A stretch of DNA of 19,168 nt from Irineochytrium annulatum. Taxonomy: Eukaryota > Chytridiomycota > Chytridiomycetes > Chytridiales > Chytridiaceae. Where the stretch lies: NCBI GenBank assembly GCA_027600665.1, contig JADGJL010000520.1, forward strand, positions 1 through 19,168, given 5' to 3'. This document shows, piece by piece, positions 10,166 through 18,877 of the stretch; position 1 is the first letter of the stretch, and every line of letters starts with the position of its first letter. A model generated the notes under the pieces. That model was not told where the DNA came from. It saw only the letters and a program-made list of their open reading frames with translations, and ran no database searches. Made by a program: the position numbers and the translations under genes.

Positions 10166-10933
10166 TTTGGGGGATACCATGGTGGGAGATGTTTTGCCGG
10201 TCAGCCGACGGTCAACCAGCACGGCGACGAGCGGATGGCTGATCTTTGAGACAACTGTTCTAGCGCGATGAGGTTTTTCTGAGGTTTTTCCGCATGGCCG
10301 CTACACGAGTTCCGTTTTTCGTGCTGGAATACCTTCACGTACTACCATTCGTCTGGCTATCAAATTCGATGAGGAGAAGCGACCTGCTGTGATGATATCT
10401 TAGCGAGTTGGGTCTTGCACCCATTGTATTCTTCATTCTCAGGCTATAGCACTTTATTTTCTCTTTACACCGCGTTAAACACGATCATATTTTCAAGCTC
10501 TTTTATCAATGGAAGCTCGATGAAGTGGTGGAGGTTCCCACAAACATGCCAAGCATTGGAGCCCGCCAGTGAACGTCCGACCGCCATAAGGCCGGAAGGC
10601 CAGGGTCGGGCGCCCGGTCGCCTCCGTCCACCACCTCCGCGTCCCAGCACCCCGACAGTCCAACTGCTGTAGTCTGCGCCGTCCAGCACATCCCCGCGCC
10701 TCCAACTCCGACCCAGCGACTTCAGCGACTTCCACCCAAGCGCGCTTGACCAACCGCGGCCGCGCACCCCTGCTGGCCTGACTCGGATCAGGCCCCCCTA
10801 AGAACTCTGCAGCATTCCGAGCGAGAGTCTTCCGCAACTTCAGGATCCCCCACCGACGACATCGAGCGATCTTCCGCGGACACCTCACTGAGCTGCGAAC
10901 ACGTCCAGACCCAAATCACCAGCGTCGCGTTGC
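10166..10933. other. Intergenic region
   Basis: About 770 bp between two plus-strand genes. The left part presumably holds the 3' UTR of the cyclin-box gene, and the right part is C-rich and pyrimidine-rich up to the next ATG. Short frames exist on both strands (for example 10415-10672) but show no domain and no splice-compatible neighbour. Confidence 0.5.
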
Positions 10934-12809
10934 ATGTCCTCCTCACCGCTCCGCGCCGTCCCTCGCGCGGGCGTCTCCATGCCCTCGCTCTCCCGCCGGA
11001 GCCGGCACGCAGGCGCTATTGACACCTCCCCCGCTGCCTCGCCAGAATCCGCTGCCGGCATGACGCTGGACGACCGGTTAATGGCCCTGGGTGACGAGAA
11101 CGCGTCCCTCCGCGACCGGAACGCTGACCTGGAAGCCGAGATCGAGCGCCTGAAGCTCGTGCACGGATCCTTGAAAAGCGTTCGTTTACCTTTCCCTTCC
11201 TTCCTCGCATGCACAACATGCTAACAATCGCAACAGAAAGCCACCGCAGAGTCCCAGTCCATGGAGGCCTCACTCCAATCGCACGAACTCCAGCTCCAAG
11301 TCCTCCAAGACGACCTTGACGCCCTCCGTCGCGACCATCGGGCTCTCGGCCGGGAACGGGACGCGCTGATGGAGCGGTGCGTGCGCGCCGAGAGGAACTG
11401 GGAAGAAGCCACGAGGAAGGAGGGCGAGCAGGTGGAGGTTATCAGGAAGCTGCGGGGGGAGATTCGGTCGCTGAAGAAGAAAGAAGGCGAAAGGGAGGAC
11501 GGGGCGGTCGATAGGGAGGAGGGGGAGGATGAGAGGATTGAGGAGCTCAGGAGGGCGGTTGCTGAGGCGGAAAGGAAGGCGAGCGGTTGGGCGAAGGAGC
11601 TGGCACAGGTATATATCATTTTCTCGGTCTTCTACCTGTTGTCCACGGCATTCACTCACTAAACGCGCCGTCTGCCTGCAACAGCACAAGCAAGCTAAAT
11701 ACGACCTCCAAGCTCAAGTCACCGCCTCGGATCTCGAGCTCCACACGCTCCGGCGAGAGCGCGACGAGCTCCTCGTCCTCAACGGCACCTTGATGGAGGA
11801 TGCTGAGTCTTACCAGGTTCTCCTCGAGCAACGCATGATGCGCGGCGAGTACCCCTTCACCTCCCGGGCCGAAGCCCGCAACATGCTCCGCCGCGACTCG
11901 GACGCCACATCAGCCGACGAGACTCTCAGCGCCGACGGCGACGCCGAGGAGGAGCATTGGGAGGTCCGGGAGGCGCCCCTTACGCTTGATGAGCAGCTGG
12001 GCGGGTTGGGCAGGAAGGGGGGTTCCTTGTTTGATGAGCTCGCGAGCCCCACTGCGTCGGCAACCACAACCGCGGCTGCTACCTCTTCCCCCGAGCCGGA
12101 GAAAGAGAGCGACGCGGCGAAGAACGACGCGGCGTCGGCCGCGCGCGTGGCGGAGCTGGAGGAGGAAGTGAAGGCGCTAACGATGTTCATCGGCCGCTTG
12201 ACCGAGCGGATCTGCGCGCAGGAGGAGCGGAGGGTGGATGAGGAGGCTATCGTCATCGAGAAGAGCTCCGCCAAGGTGTCGACGAGCCCGAAGCCCGGGA
12301 AGGGAAGGAGGCGGTGGGTTGACTACGCGAGGGCGATCGGGGGTAAGGTGGAGGAGGCGCAGCAGACGTCGGACGCGGCGGAGGCGGCGGAGGAGGCAAA
12401 GGTGGACGGGTGGTTGAGGGAGCGGAGGGCGTCGACCGCGCCGTCGAGCCCGACGTCGTCGACGACGGCAGGGTCGACGGATTTGGGTGAGCAAGAGGGC
12501 GATAAGATCAATGAGAAGGCGAATAAGGCGAATACAACTGGGAGCGCAACGCCGGGGATCAGGTCGGCCATCCTGAACGGCCTCCGGAGGAGGCTCAGCG
12601 GTGTTGGGTGGGGTATAAAGGCGGTGCCGGCAACGGTGGCAGAGGTGAAGGCAGTGGATGAGAAAGCGGATGCTGGCTCCCAAGAAGAGAGTGGATCCGA
12701 GTACACTTACGAGACCGACACCGACGTTTCTGAGGAAGCGGGCGAGGTTGAGGAGAAGGGTGTGCCAGCGCTGGAGGGCAGCCACGAAGTGCTGATGGAG
12801 AGCATTTAG
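10934..12809 (+). CDS. Coiled-coil protein of unknown function
   Basis: Exons 10934-11179, 11237-11608 and 11685-12809 give 580 residues. Both introns (57 and 76 bp) are phase 0 and have good branch sites (gctaac and actaaa). After a Ser/Arg-rich start, residues about 45-250 form a nearly continuous charged coiled coil (for example DDRLMALGDENASLRDRNAD). It ends in a conserved-looking block ESYQVLLEQRMMRGEYPF (residues 247-264). An acidic, Ser-rich region follows, then a second short coiled coil near 353-395 (VAELEEEVKALTMFIGRL), a basic segment, and an acidic C-terminus. I faintly recall similar ESYQ-LL-x-R-x-x-G-E-[YF] blocks in uncharacterised fungal coiled-coil proteins, but cannot confirm it. 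Both introns fall inside coiled-coil sequence without disturbing the phase. A scaffold or cytoskeletal role is possible and unproven. The ATG at 10979 is an alternative start. Confidence 0.82.
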
Positions 12810-13389
12810 GACGCTATAGTTTTTTCCTTCCTCACACACGTATTTTGTTTTCAGTACACGTCCCAGACAAGTTTCCTGGTTACTTCCGTATTATCGTTGC
12901 TTCGATCAATATATTTAAATTTAATCAGTAATCGATTTTCAACTCCTACATTGATTTCTACTCTTATAAGACGGAAAGCGACCAGCGGTCCTTCGGTCAT
13001 CTCTTCGTTCTTCATCTGGTATCCTCAGCAAAGTCATAACCCAACGGCGACGTCACCTACTCTGCCGGGAGCGAGACGATAAGTCCTTTGAGCCGCGCGG
13101 GAGAAACAATCAACAACGATGCATTAACGCACTTACCACGTTAGGCAGCGTCAACCGGCCGTTACCCACGCCGTCGATGGCTGCCGGATGGGAGGTTAAT
13201 CCGAGGATTGCCTGATCATGTTCGCAATCCGCGCGACATGGAGGCCCATGCCGTGCCGCTGAGGCACGTTCCTCGCATCGCTTCCAGCGGCAGTGGGTCG
13301 TCAGTGAGGCGGAGTTTGGAAATTCGCAAGGTATATTTCCTCGCTTCCTTCCTGAGGTTCGTATTCTGTCGCGCCATGAGGAAAACGCC

Positions 13390-13403
13390 AAAAAAAAAAA
13401 AAA
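13390..13403. repeat. Poly(A)14 tract
   Basis: Homopolymer run of 14 A in noncoding DNA. Confidence 0.85.
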
Positions 13404-13627
13404 GCCCTCGCTTAACGCAATGACGAAGGTCCGCGGTACGGCAAGTTTAAATGCCAGCTTCGTTGAATTACAAACTCGGCCAGCTCATCAATCAGTTTCG
13501 TAATATCAGATATGATTGCCTGGGTGACTTTGTCTCGCTGATGAAATAGTCAGCGATGGGTTTTATTGACTTTTCATGCATACGATAAATACCACGGGAC
13601 ACGATCACAGTCTTGGACGCAAACAAG

Positions 13628-13647
13628 AAAAAAAAAAAAAAAAAAAA
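13628..13647. repeat. Poly(A)20 tract
   Basis: Homopolymer run of 20 A in noncoding DNA. It could be simple slippage or the tail of an old retroposed copy. I see no target-site duplication or transcript body next to it. Confidence 0.85.
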
Positions 13648-13955
13648 GGATGAGCGATGACAGTGTTTGCCAGCGTTGGCAAGGGAGATACATATATTAC
13701 AAAAGGATGATAGCGAGAGAATTTGAGGATAAGTCAATCCGTCAGAAGGTTTCGTAAAAGGAAATTATTTACAGTAAGAGAGAGGATATGCACCAGCCTT
13801 ACTTTCAGCGCGAAGGCACTTCCTCGTGCAAATGTTCAATAAGGGTGGAAAATTACGTGGGGGGTAGAACAGGAGACCAGGCCAATACCTAAAAATCTAC
13901 ACAATAAAAAAGATCACCGAAACAAACACGGCAAAGTTGACAGTGGAACTGCGAC

Positions 13956-14564
13956 CTATCTATTAAGGTTGAGGTTGTTGAGTAAGTTAACCGCCCCGTT
14001 TACAAGGGCTTCCGGTTCGGCCGCCTCAGCTGCGCCGTCCTCAAGGTCAAGTTCGGCCGACAGCTTGTGCCGGATAGCCTCCAACGCAGCTAGAGATGAC
14101 ATGGTTAGAAAGTACAAAGGAAAGCAGCAGATTGACGTACCAAACGCGTGGGCCGCGGCGACGAGAGCGGCCGCCATGTGAGCTTTCCCTTGCCGCCCCA
14201 CTTTAACCAAAACATCTCTCTCCCGTTGCGACACGTGGTCGTTAAGCATATCAACGACGCCATTGTACTGTCGGCGAACTTCGTTGCTGTCGGGCGTTGA
14301 GGGCCTGTTTTTGCTCTTGAACTGGGCGTATTCGACAACGCTCATCCTCGCGAGTTCGGCCTTGTCGACTTTAACGATAGCACAGAAGCGATCGATTTCG
14401 GCTCTTGTGATGAGGATGCCGGCATTTTTAACGTTCCTCCGCAACCAGAGATCTCTGCCGTCTGGCACCTTCCTGCCTTCATAGGCGACTGGCTCGATTT
14501 TGGAGTTGATGATGTGGGCGATCGTAGCGCTAATTGTCTCGTGGTCGTTTAGTGCGGCTTCCAT
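13956..14564 (-). CDS. Orphan small alpha-helical protein
   Basis: Two exons on the minus strand, 14564-14141 and 14089-13956, joined over a 51-bp intron (GTACGT...TCTAG, with a TCTAAC branch site), give 185 residues. Splicing yields HAFAALEAIRHKLSAELDLE; reading through the intron instead would insert a hydrophobic stretch of 15 or more residues. I do not recognise a family. Composition is ordinary and charged, with predicted helices throughout (for example AEIDRFCAIVKVDKAELARM and RRQYNGVVDMLNDHVSQRER) and an acidic Ala/Glu stretch near the C-terminus. No signal peptide or membrane segment is seen. It is divergent from the membrane-protein gene that starts 406 bp away, so the two may share a promoter region. 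The coherent frame, good donor and branch site support a real gene; function is unknown. Confidence 0.65.
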   Translation of the reverse strand: MEAALNDHETISATIAHIINSKIEPVAYEGRKVPDGRDLWLRRNVKNAGILITRAEIDRFCAIVKVDKAELARMSVVEYAQFKSKNRPSTPDSNEVRRQYNGVVDMLNDHVSQRERDVLVKVGRQGKAHMAAALVAAAHAFGTSICCFPLYFLTMSSLAALEAIRHKLSAELDLEDGAAEAAEPEALVNGAVNLLNNLNLNR

Positions 14565-14970
14565 TGTGCAGCAGCGGGTGTTGGAGAAGGAAAGGTGTGA
14601 TGGAGTGGAGGATTGAGGATTGGGGGAGATCTTTGACTGCGAGCTTTCATATTCACTGCTGTTGGGTACCCTTCTTCAGAATGATTCACACTCACGGTTG
14701 TTGCTGGATGGTTCCATACCGGGTATTAATGTGTAGAGGGCGGCCATTTTCTCTACTTCGCAAGCAATACTGGGTAGTTGATATATCGCGTTAATATCTG
14801 TTAGCAGTGCCGTCTAGCCTCTACATGAAGAAAGAAGAGTTTTCTATTTATCACGCTGCAAAAGCGCTGGACGAGAGCGCTGACCTTCTGGAAGGTCATA
14901 ACCGAGATTGGAGTGGAAGTCTCTTTCAAGGCCTCCACTGCGACCGACCGCGTCGCATTACGGCCGGACC
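14565..14970. promoter_or_regulatory. Divergent intergenic (candidate bidirectional promoter) region
   Basis: 406 bp between the start codons of the minus-strand orphan and the plus-strand membrane protein. No coding exon is convincing. I see no clear single element such as a CCAAT pair or TATA box. The promoter role is inferred from the divergent arrangement alone. Confidence 0.35.
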
Positions 14971-15591
14971 ATGGGCGGCACCCACCTCAACGCCGGCGTC
15001 GTCAGCCGTATCCTCGGCAACTTCCTGGTGGTGAGTCCCTCCTTCCTACCGACACGCTCCACGACACTCCGCTGACGGCCCCGCTGACGGCGCGTTTCCC
15101 ACGGCCAGACGGCCTTCTCGGGCCTTTTCTTCACGCTCTCCATCGAGCTCCTCCTCCACCTACACCGCCACGGAGCCCCAACGCGCCGCAGCAACCCGCT
15201 CCGGACCCTCGCGCGCCCTTTACCGCTCCTCAAGACCACGCTGAGCCTCTTCACCTCCACCGTCCTCTCCGTCTTGCTCTCGGCCATGGCCGCCTCCGCG
15301 TCCGCGTCGAGCCGGTCGGCGGTCATGGCGTGCTCGGCCGCCTTCGGCTGGTGCTGCGGCGAAGCCGTGGGGATGTGGTGCAGGCCCGTGGAGTACTGGG
15401 AGAGCTGGAGGCTCTTTGGCGAAAGCTTGAGGGCGAGCTCGGGTGGGAAGAGGATGCTCGTGTTGCCAAGGACGGTTAGGGTGCAGTGTCCGGTTAATAT
15501 GAGTGTTGGGTTCAGCTGGCCCAAGTCCACCATCGCGCGGAAGGGTCACGGGCCGTGGGGAATGAGCAAGGCGGCGGACAAGTTGAACTGA
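14971..15591 (+). CDS. Small multi-span membrane protein, unknown function
   Basis: Exons 14971-15030 and 15109-15591 give 180 residues. The 78-bp intron (GTGAGT...GGCCAG) is phase 0 and falls inside the first hydrophobic helix, producing RILGNFLVTAFSGLFFTL. The start has a strong context (ACCATGG). Three hydrophobic segments are seen: about residues 9-36, 62-80 and 90-111, the last with Cys and Trp residues (AFGWCCGEAVGMWCRP). A polar tail follows, beginning VEYWESWRLFGESLR. I do not recognise the family, and nothing indicates an enzyme. The open frame, good donor and a splice junction that preserves a membrane helix make it a likely real gene. Its divergent neighbour is also an orphan. Confidence 0.65.
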
Positions 15592-15993
15592 AGCCAAATG
15601 TAGGCCCAGAATGTAATATATTGCCCTTCTGCTGCCACCAACTACCAATGGCTCCCATGACTGTCAAGCTTTTGTGGCCTGAGAGGTCGAATGCGAGTTC
15701 TTGAGATCGAAGACAAACACACACGTAGCAAGGCACGGCTAACTGATTGTCGATACTAGTATATAATCATTTTTCATTCATGCTACTGCCGCTACGCTAT
15801 CGCATCACTCTCCCATCGGCACAATTAGGTTACTATATAATATGCTGCAATAACTTGAAAATAAGAACACTAAAGATAACCACCAAAAACTAAGAGGCGC
15901 GACTCTGATCATCTGATCATCTTGTCAGATAGGGGAGCTGATTTCAACCCGGCGACTCCAACGTGTAACCTCAACCTTCATCAAGAAAGGTTC
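15592..15993. other. Convergent intergenic region
   Basis: About 400 bp between the tail-to-tail ends of the small membrane protein and the esterase/EDR1-like gene. It is AT-rich around 15740-15900. An 8-bp tandem repeat CTGATCAT x2 lies at 15904-15919. No coding exon is seen. Confidence 0.5.
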
Positions 15994-17245
15994 TCAAATG
16001 ATTCCGCTCTCCTTCTGCGTGAACCCGGAATGGCCGAACGACTGGTCAGCGCTGACGCGGTAACCGCGGGTCCGGTTAGACCCTTTCTTTGTCCACGTAA
16101 AGTGAGGTGATGTAGGATCGATGAGGAAATCCCCTTTACCAGGGAGGGTAATGATATTCCACCTGGCAAGCGAGAGGCACTTTCTTTAGGTTTTGATATG
16201 AAGCGCTCGTTAGAGCATTTCAACTTACTGATGTCTACCGGCCGTGCTGTATCCCGTGACTAAAGCGCAATTCACCTCCGAAACATCACAGAGGATCTTA
16301 AACAGCAGGGCCTTATGCCGGCAAAGACCGATTTCGACTTCGCACAGGAGCATGAGGTTGTGACCTTGCCGCTGCATCTGCTGGAACAAACTAGCATCGG
16401 CCTGTGCGCTACTAGGCCCGCCCGGAAGACCGTAATCGCCCAAGGTATCACGGACGACCTGCAAAAGGAACTCGACGAGGCTTTGGTCAACCTGATACCT
16501 ATTCAAGAACTTGGATCAGCACACCAAATATAGCCGAAAGTTTTTTTCGCCAAGTGCAACAAGTACTCATACCGAGAACGCTCCGCAGTAACTCGCGCAA
16601 TGGCAGCCCTAAGCTTCGCGTCCTTGGTCCCGTTCACAATGATGGTCTCGCTGTCCGCACTCGTGATCTTATCGCCGGACAGGTGGAAGATCTTCCACGT
16701 GATCTCCCCGGTCCTCCTGTTCTTGTACCTCCACGGCACCACAAACTTGGCGAACGGCGCGACGACGCTCGAGGGTATGCAGCCGTCCCTCTCGGCGTAC
16801 AGCAGGCTCAACGCAGGGTCGTACTGGCTCCCATGGAACAACCAGGCGTCCGGGTCGCAGAGCGCGCACGTGTTTGCTGGGGAGTTGGCAATCGCAATGG
16901 GGGGCAGGTTCGCCGTCTTGACGTATGCATCCCAGTACGCGCATTGAAGGTGCTAATGGAAGTAACACAAGGGAAGTACACGGGTCAGCAAGGAAACTTA
17001 CGGCCGAAGATGGGGAAAAGAGTCACCTTGTCGTTCTCAACCTCGACGACAAGCCCACCGTTCGCGCCCCCGTCGAACCTCATCCGCTGCCCTCCGCCGC
17101 TCGTCAGCTTCGCATCGGCAACGTAGGCTGGCCGTTTTGGCGACGGGGCCGAAGCAAGTCGGCCGACGTTCGGGTCTCCGTTAACCGCGAAGTTTGCCCA
17201 GAACTGGGCTAAGGCGGCCGCGAGGGGCTTCTCGTCTGCCATCAT
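15994..17245 (-). CDS. Chimeric gene: carboxylesterase C-terminal stub joined to an EDR1-type (transglutaminase-like) domain
   Basis: Minus-strand exons 17245-17027, 16952-16573, 16498-16229 and 16162-15994 give 345 residues. The introns (74, 74 and 66 bp) have good signals and all keep frame. Residues 1-85 match only the last part of a type-B carboxylesterase/lipase: FWANFAVNGDPN, a RPAYVAD block, RMRFD, and the terminal CAYWD. The Ser-Glu-His catalytic region is absent. From about residue 160 the sequence resembles the EDR1/CTR1-type domain of plant kinases and ARMC3: GDKITSADSE, VEFLLQVVRDTLG, then GLCRHKALLFKILCD. Splicing then joins HQWNIITLP to DFLIDPTSP. Cys259, His289 and Asp305 sit where a transglutaminase-like triad would be. 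Residues 86-160 are unassigned. No kinase or armadillo repeats are visible. The locus could be a true fusion, two genes misjoined, or a rearranged relic; the domain calls are firmer than the gene model. Confidence 0.6.
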
Positions 17246-17460
17246 GGCCGATCGTTCCCCTGTGGATGGCCGTCACCGTAGTCGAGCCATGCACCGAGCA
17301 GGTACTAAAGGAGCAAAAGGTTAAACGCTGCGGCTCTGGTTTGTCGAACCTTGCCATCCGGCGGCTCGTTCGCGGCCAGCGTTCCATTCGTCTGGGCGGA
17401 CGCAGACGGCACCAGGGAGACCATGGCGGCCAATGCGACGGCGGCTGCGAGGAACTTCAT
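17242..17460 (-). pseudogene. Secretory N-terminal fragment, possibly of a glycoside-hydrolase-like protein
   Basis: The ATG at 17460 opens a clear signal peptide (MKFLAAAVALAAMVSLVPSA, cleavage likely after ASA), followed by a short linker. Removing a 45-bp intron (17305-17349, GTTCGA...TTTAG, with a TTTAAC branch site) gives KYLLGAWLDYGDGHPQGNDR and then a stop at 17242-17244. The GAWLD...DRP pattern reminds me of the start of secreted GH26-like proteins of basal fungi, but this is tentative. The stop overlaps the ATG at 17245 of the esterase remnant. An alternative is a 10-base exon (17295-17304) followed by a 59-bp intron (17236-17294), which would run in frame into the esterase stub. Either way, a secretory head abuts an esterase tail with no catalytic domain between them. 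Confidence 0.4.
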
Positions 17461-17689
17461 CTTGACGGGACAGTGACGACGGATGTTGGGAAACTCGGAG
17501 TGGGCTTGTGAGGAAGTTGGTTGACAAGTTGCCAACGTAGCCTCCCAATTTGAGCAGGCGATGAAGTCTAACCTTTAACTAACTTCATCAGCGAAGGTGT
17601 GCGTCCGCGCGTGTACGTTAGTGTGTGATATAATATTGGTGAATGAGTATTCAAACGGATATGTAAAGTCTATCGATCCCCTCTCTCAA

Positions 17690-18426
17690 CTACTTGATCA
17701 AGCTCTCAATCGAGAAACAAGCCCTGTTCCTGCTCTCGACCTCCTCATTGTTGCTGACCTCCACAAACGGTGCTTCTCCCTTCTCCTGCGCCTGCTGCAA
17801 CGGGGTCGACGACCTCGTGTAGTACAGCCGCGGTGCGGACAACTTAGGCACGCAAGGGACGTACGTATACTCCTCAAGCTGTTGCCTGAGCTCGCCCGAC
17901 TCGAGAGGTGCCAGCGGGGACGGCGGCGACAAGGAAGCCATTCGTCGGGCGCGCAACCGGGCGTCCTTCACGCGCCGGGCTCGATCTGGGTGGCATACCC
18001 TGCATTGCGTTTCTACCAAGAAGTAAAATTAGATTTGAAGCTGTTGGGACCAGCGTAATGTTAATTCTCACTGTTCTGCCTGTGCTGGCAGATGCTCGTC
18101 GCAGTGCCTCGTCCCTCGTCGTGGCATTTGTAGCATAGGTACTTGAACTTGTGATGATGCTCGCAAAGGTCGCCCCCGCCGATGCCGAGCCGCTTGCAGG
18201 CCGGGCATGACCGCTTGCGCGCGTTGTGCATGCAGACGCTCGCAGACTGCCGGTGGGGCTGCAGCTGCCCTATGGTCGCAGCACGGGTGTTCGTCGCGAC
18301 CCACGTGTAGGGGGGGATGTGATGAAAGATCGCGGGCACGGGCCGCGTCGAAGGCCGAAGGCGGATGAGTGGCGGCGGGGGAGGTGGGATGGCCGGGGTG
18401 TAAGGACGGTGAGGCACCGTCGTCAT
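17690..18426 (-). CDS. Protein with three Cys-x-His ... Cys-x2-Cys repeats (probable zinc-binding)
   Basis: Exons 18426-18072 and 18012-17690 give 225 residues. The 59-bp intron (GTGAGA...GGTAG, with a TTAAC branch site) splits a Lys codon and completes the third repeat. The repeats are C65-x-H67...C74-x2-C77, C88-x-H90...C98-x2-C101 and C113-x-H115...C122-x2-C125, with His to Cys spacings of 6, 7 and 6 and inter-repeat gaps of 10-11. Each has a basic residue after the His (HNARKRSC, HHHKFKYLC, HRQNKTQC). The CxH...CxxC order suggests one zinc ion per repeat. I recall similar C-x-H-x-R/K...C-x-x-C arrays in algae, oomycetes and large DNA viruses of protists, with no settled function. The N-terminus is Pro-rich. 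The C-terminal 100 residues are basic and then polar, with no recognised fold. The start at 18426 is the first in-frame ATG seen. Confidence 0.72.
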
Positions 18427-18638
18427 GGCGATAGGCCGTTGAGGAGGCGTTGGATGACGAGTGCTAGCTGTGCTCCAGTAAGTGCTTAAAGCGGTCCTTC
18501 GTGCTCAGTCAGCCCGTGAGTAGACGCAGGATGTTCAGATGTTCGGGTGCACTGCCCGGGCTCGGCATGAAGCCAACGAAAGCACTATTTTGCTTCAGAT
18601 AATATCGATGGTTATGTCATTTTAATAAATACCAAGTA

Positions 18639-18692
18639 GGTCCCTTTTGTTTAGGGGAATTGGTTAAGGGAATTGAATTTCTAGGGACATTG
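18639..18692. repeat. Cluster of AGGG(A)ATTG repeats, possible transposon terminus
   Basis: Three near-copies of AGGG-[x]-AATTG lie at about 18653-18662, 18667-18675 and 18683-18692, preceded by GGTCCCTTTTGTTT at 18639. The G-rich then GGGGAATTGG pattern recalls terminal inverted repeats of PIF/Harbinger-like elements, but no matching inverted end is found in the rest of the window. Confidence 0.25.
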
Positions 18693-18790
18693 AAATTCTG
18701 TTAGGCTTTGTATATCTGTTAGACTTCGGTTACTCCGGTTTTAAAATTAGATTATTGAGGCAGGGGGAGAACGGGGGCGGCCGGCAACTA

Positions 18791-18877
18791 GCCTACTCGC
18801 CGTGCCCAGGTATGTTCTCGCTATCATTGCATTATGGAATAAAAGATACTGATCGTTTGCCGACTCGCCGTGCCCAG
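18791..18877 (+). repeat. 19-bp direct repeats bounding an intron-like 68-bp unit
   Basis: Copies at 18791-18809 and 18859-18877 match in 18 of 19 bases (core ACTCGCCGTGCCCAG). The first copy is followed directly by GTATGT and the second ends in CAG, with TACTGAT upstream of it. So 18810-18877 has donor, branch-like site and acceptor of a 68-bp intron, the size seen elsewhere in the window. Confidence 0.5.

Larger units (their letters stand above)
12810..13955. other. Intergenic region with poly(A) tracts
   Basis: About 1.15 kb between the convergent 3' ends of the coiled-coil gene and the minus-strand orphan. It is AT-rich at both ends with a GC-richer middle (about 13020-13300). Two homopurine runs, A14 at 13390-13403 and A20 at 13628-13647, stand out. 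No frame longer than about 90 codons shows recognisable content. Confidence 0.55.

Noticed and set aside
12177..12839. Long antisense frame (220 codons) opposite the coiled-coil gene
   Set aside because: It is rich in Arg, Leu, Pro and His as expected for the complement of a GC-rich Glu/Ala coding exon, and lacks motifs or splice partners.
13208..13423. Frame of 71 codons running into the A14 tract
   Set aside because: Ends in a homopolymer-encoded Lys run, with no domain; likely chance.
15904..15919. CTGATCAT tandem pair as a regulatory operator
   Set aside because: It lies between two convergent 3' ends, so a promoter role is unlikely, and two 8-bp copies can arise by chance.
16503..16560. 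Reading through 16499-16572 as coding
   Set aside because: The frame stops at once, whereas removal of a 74-bp intron with a CTGAT branch site joins the two halves of the EDR1-like region in frame.
16669..16968. Alternative minus-strand frame reached if the donor GTAAGT near 16998 is used
   Set aside because: That donor gives an Arg/Pro-rich frame without the esterase CAYW end; the GTGACT donor at 17026 restores family sequence and a frame continuous with the EDR1-like exons.
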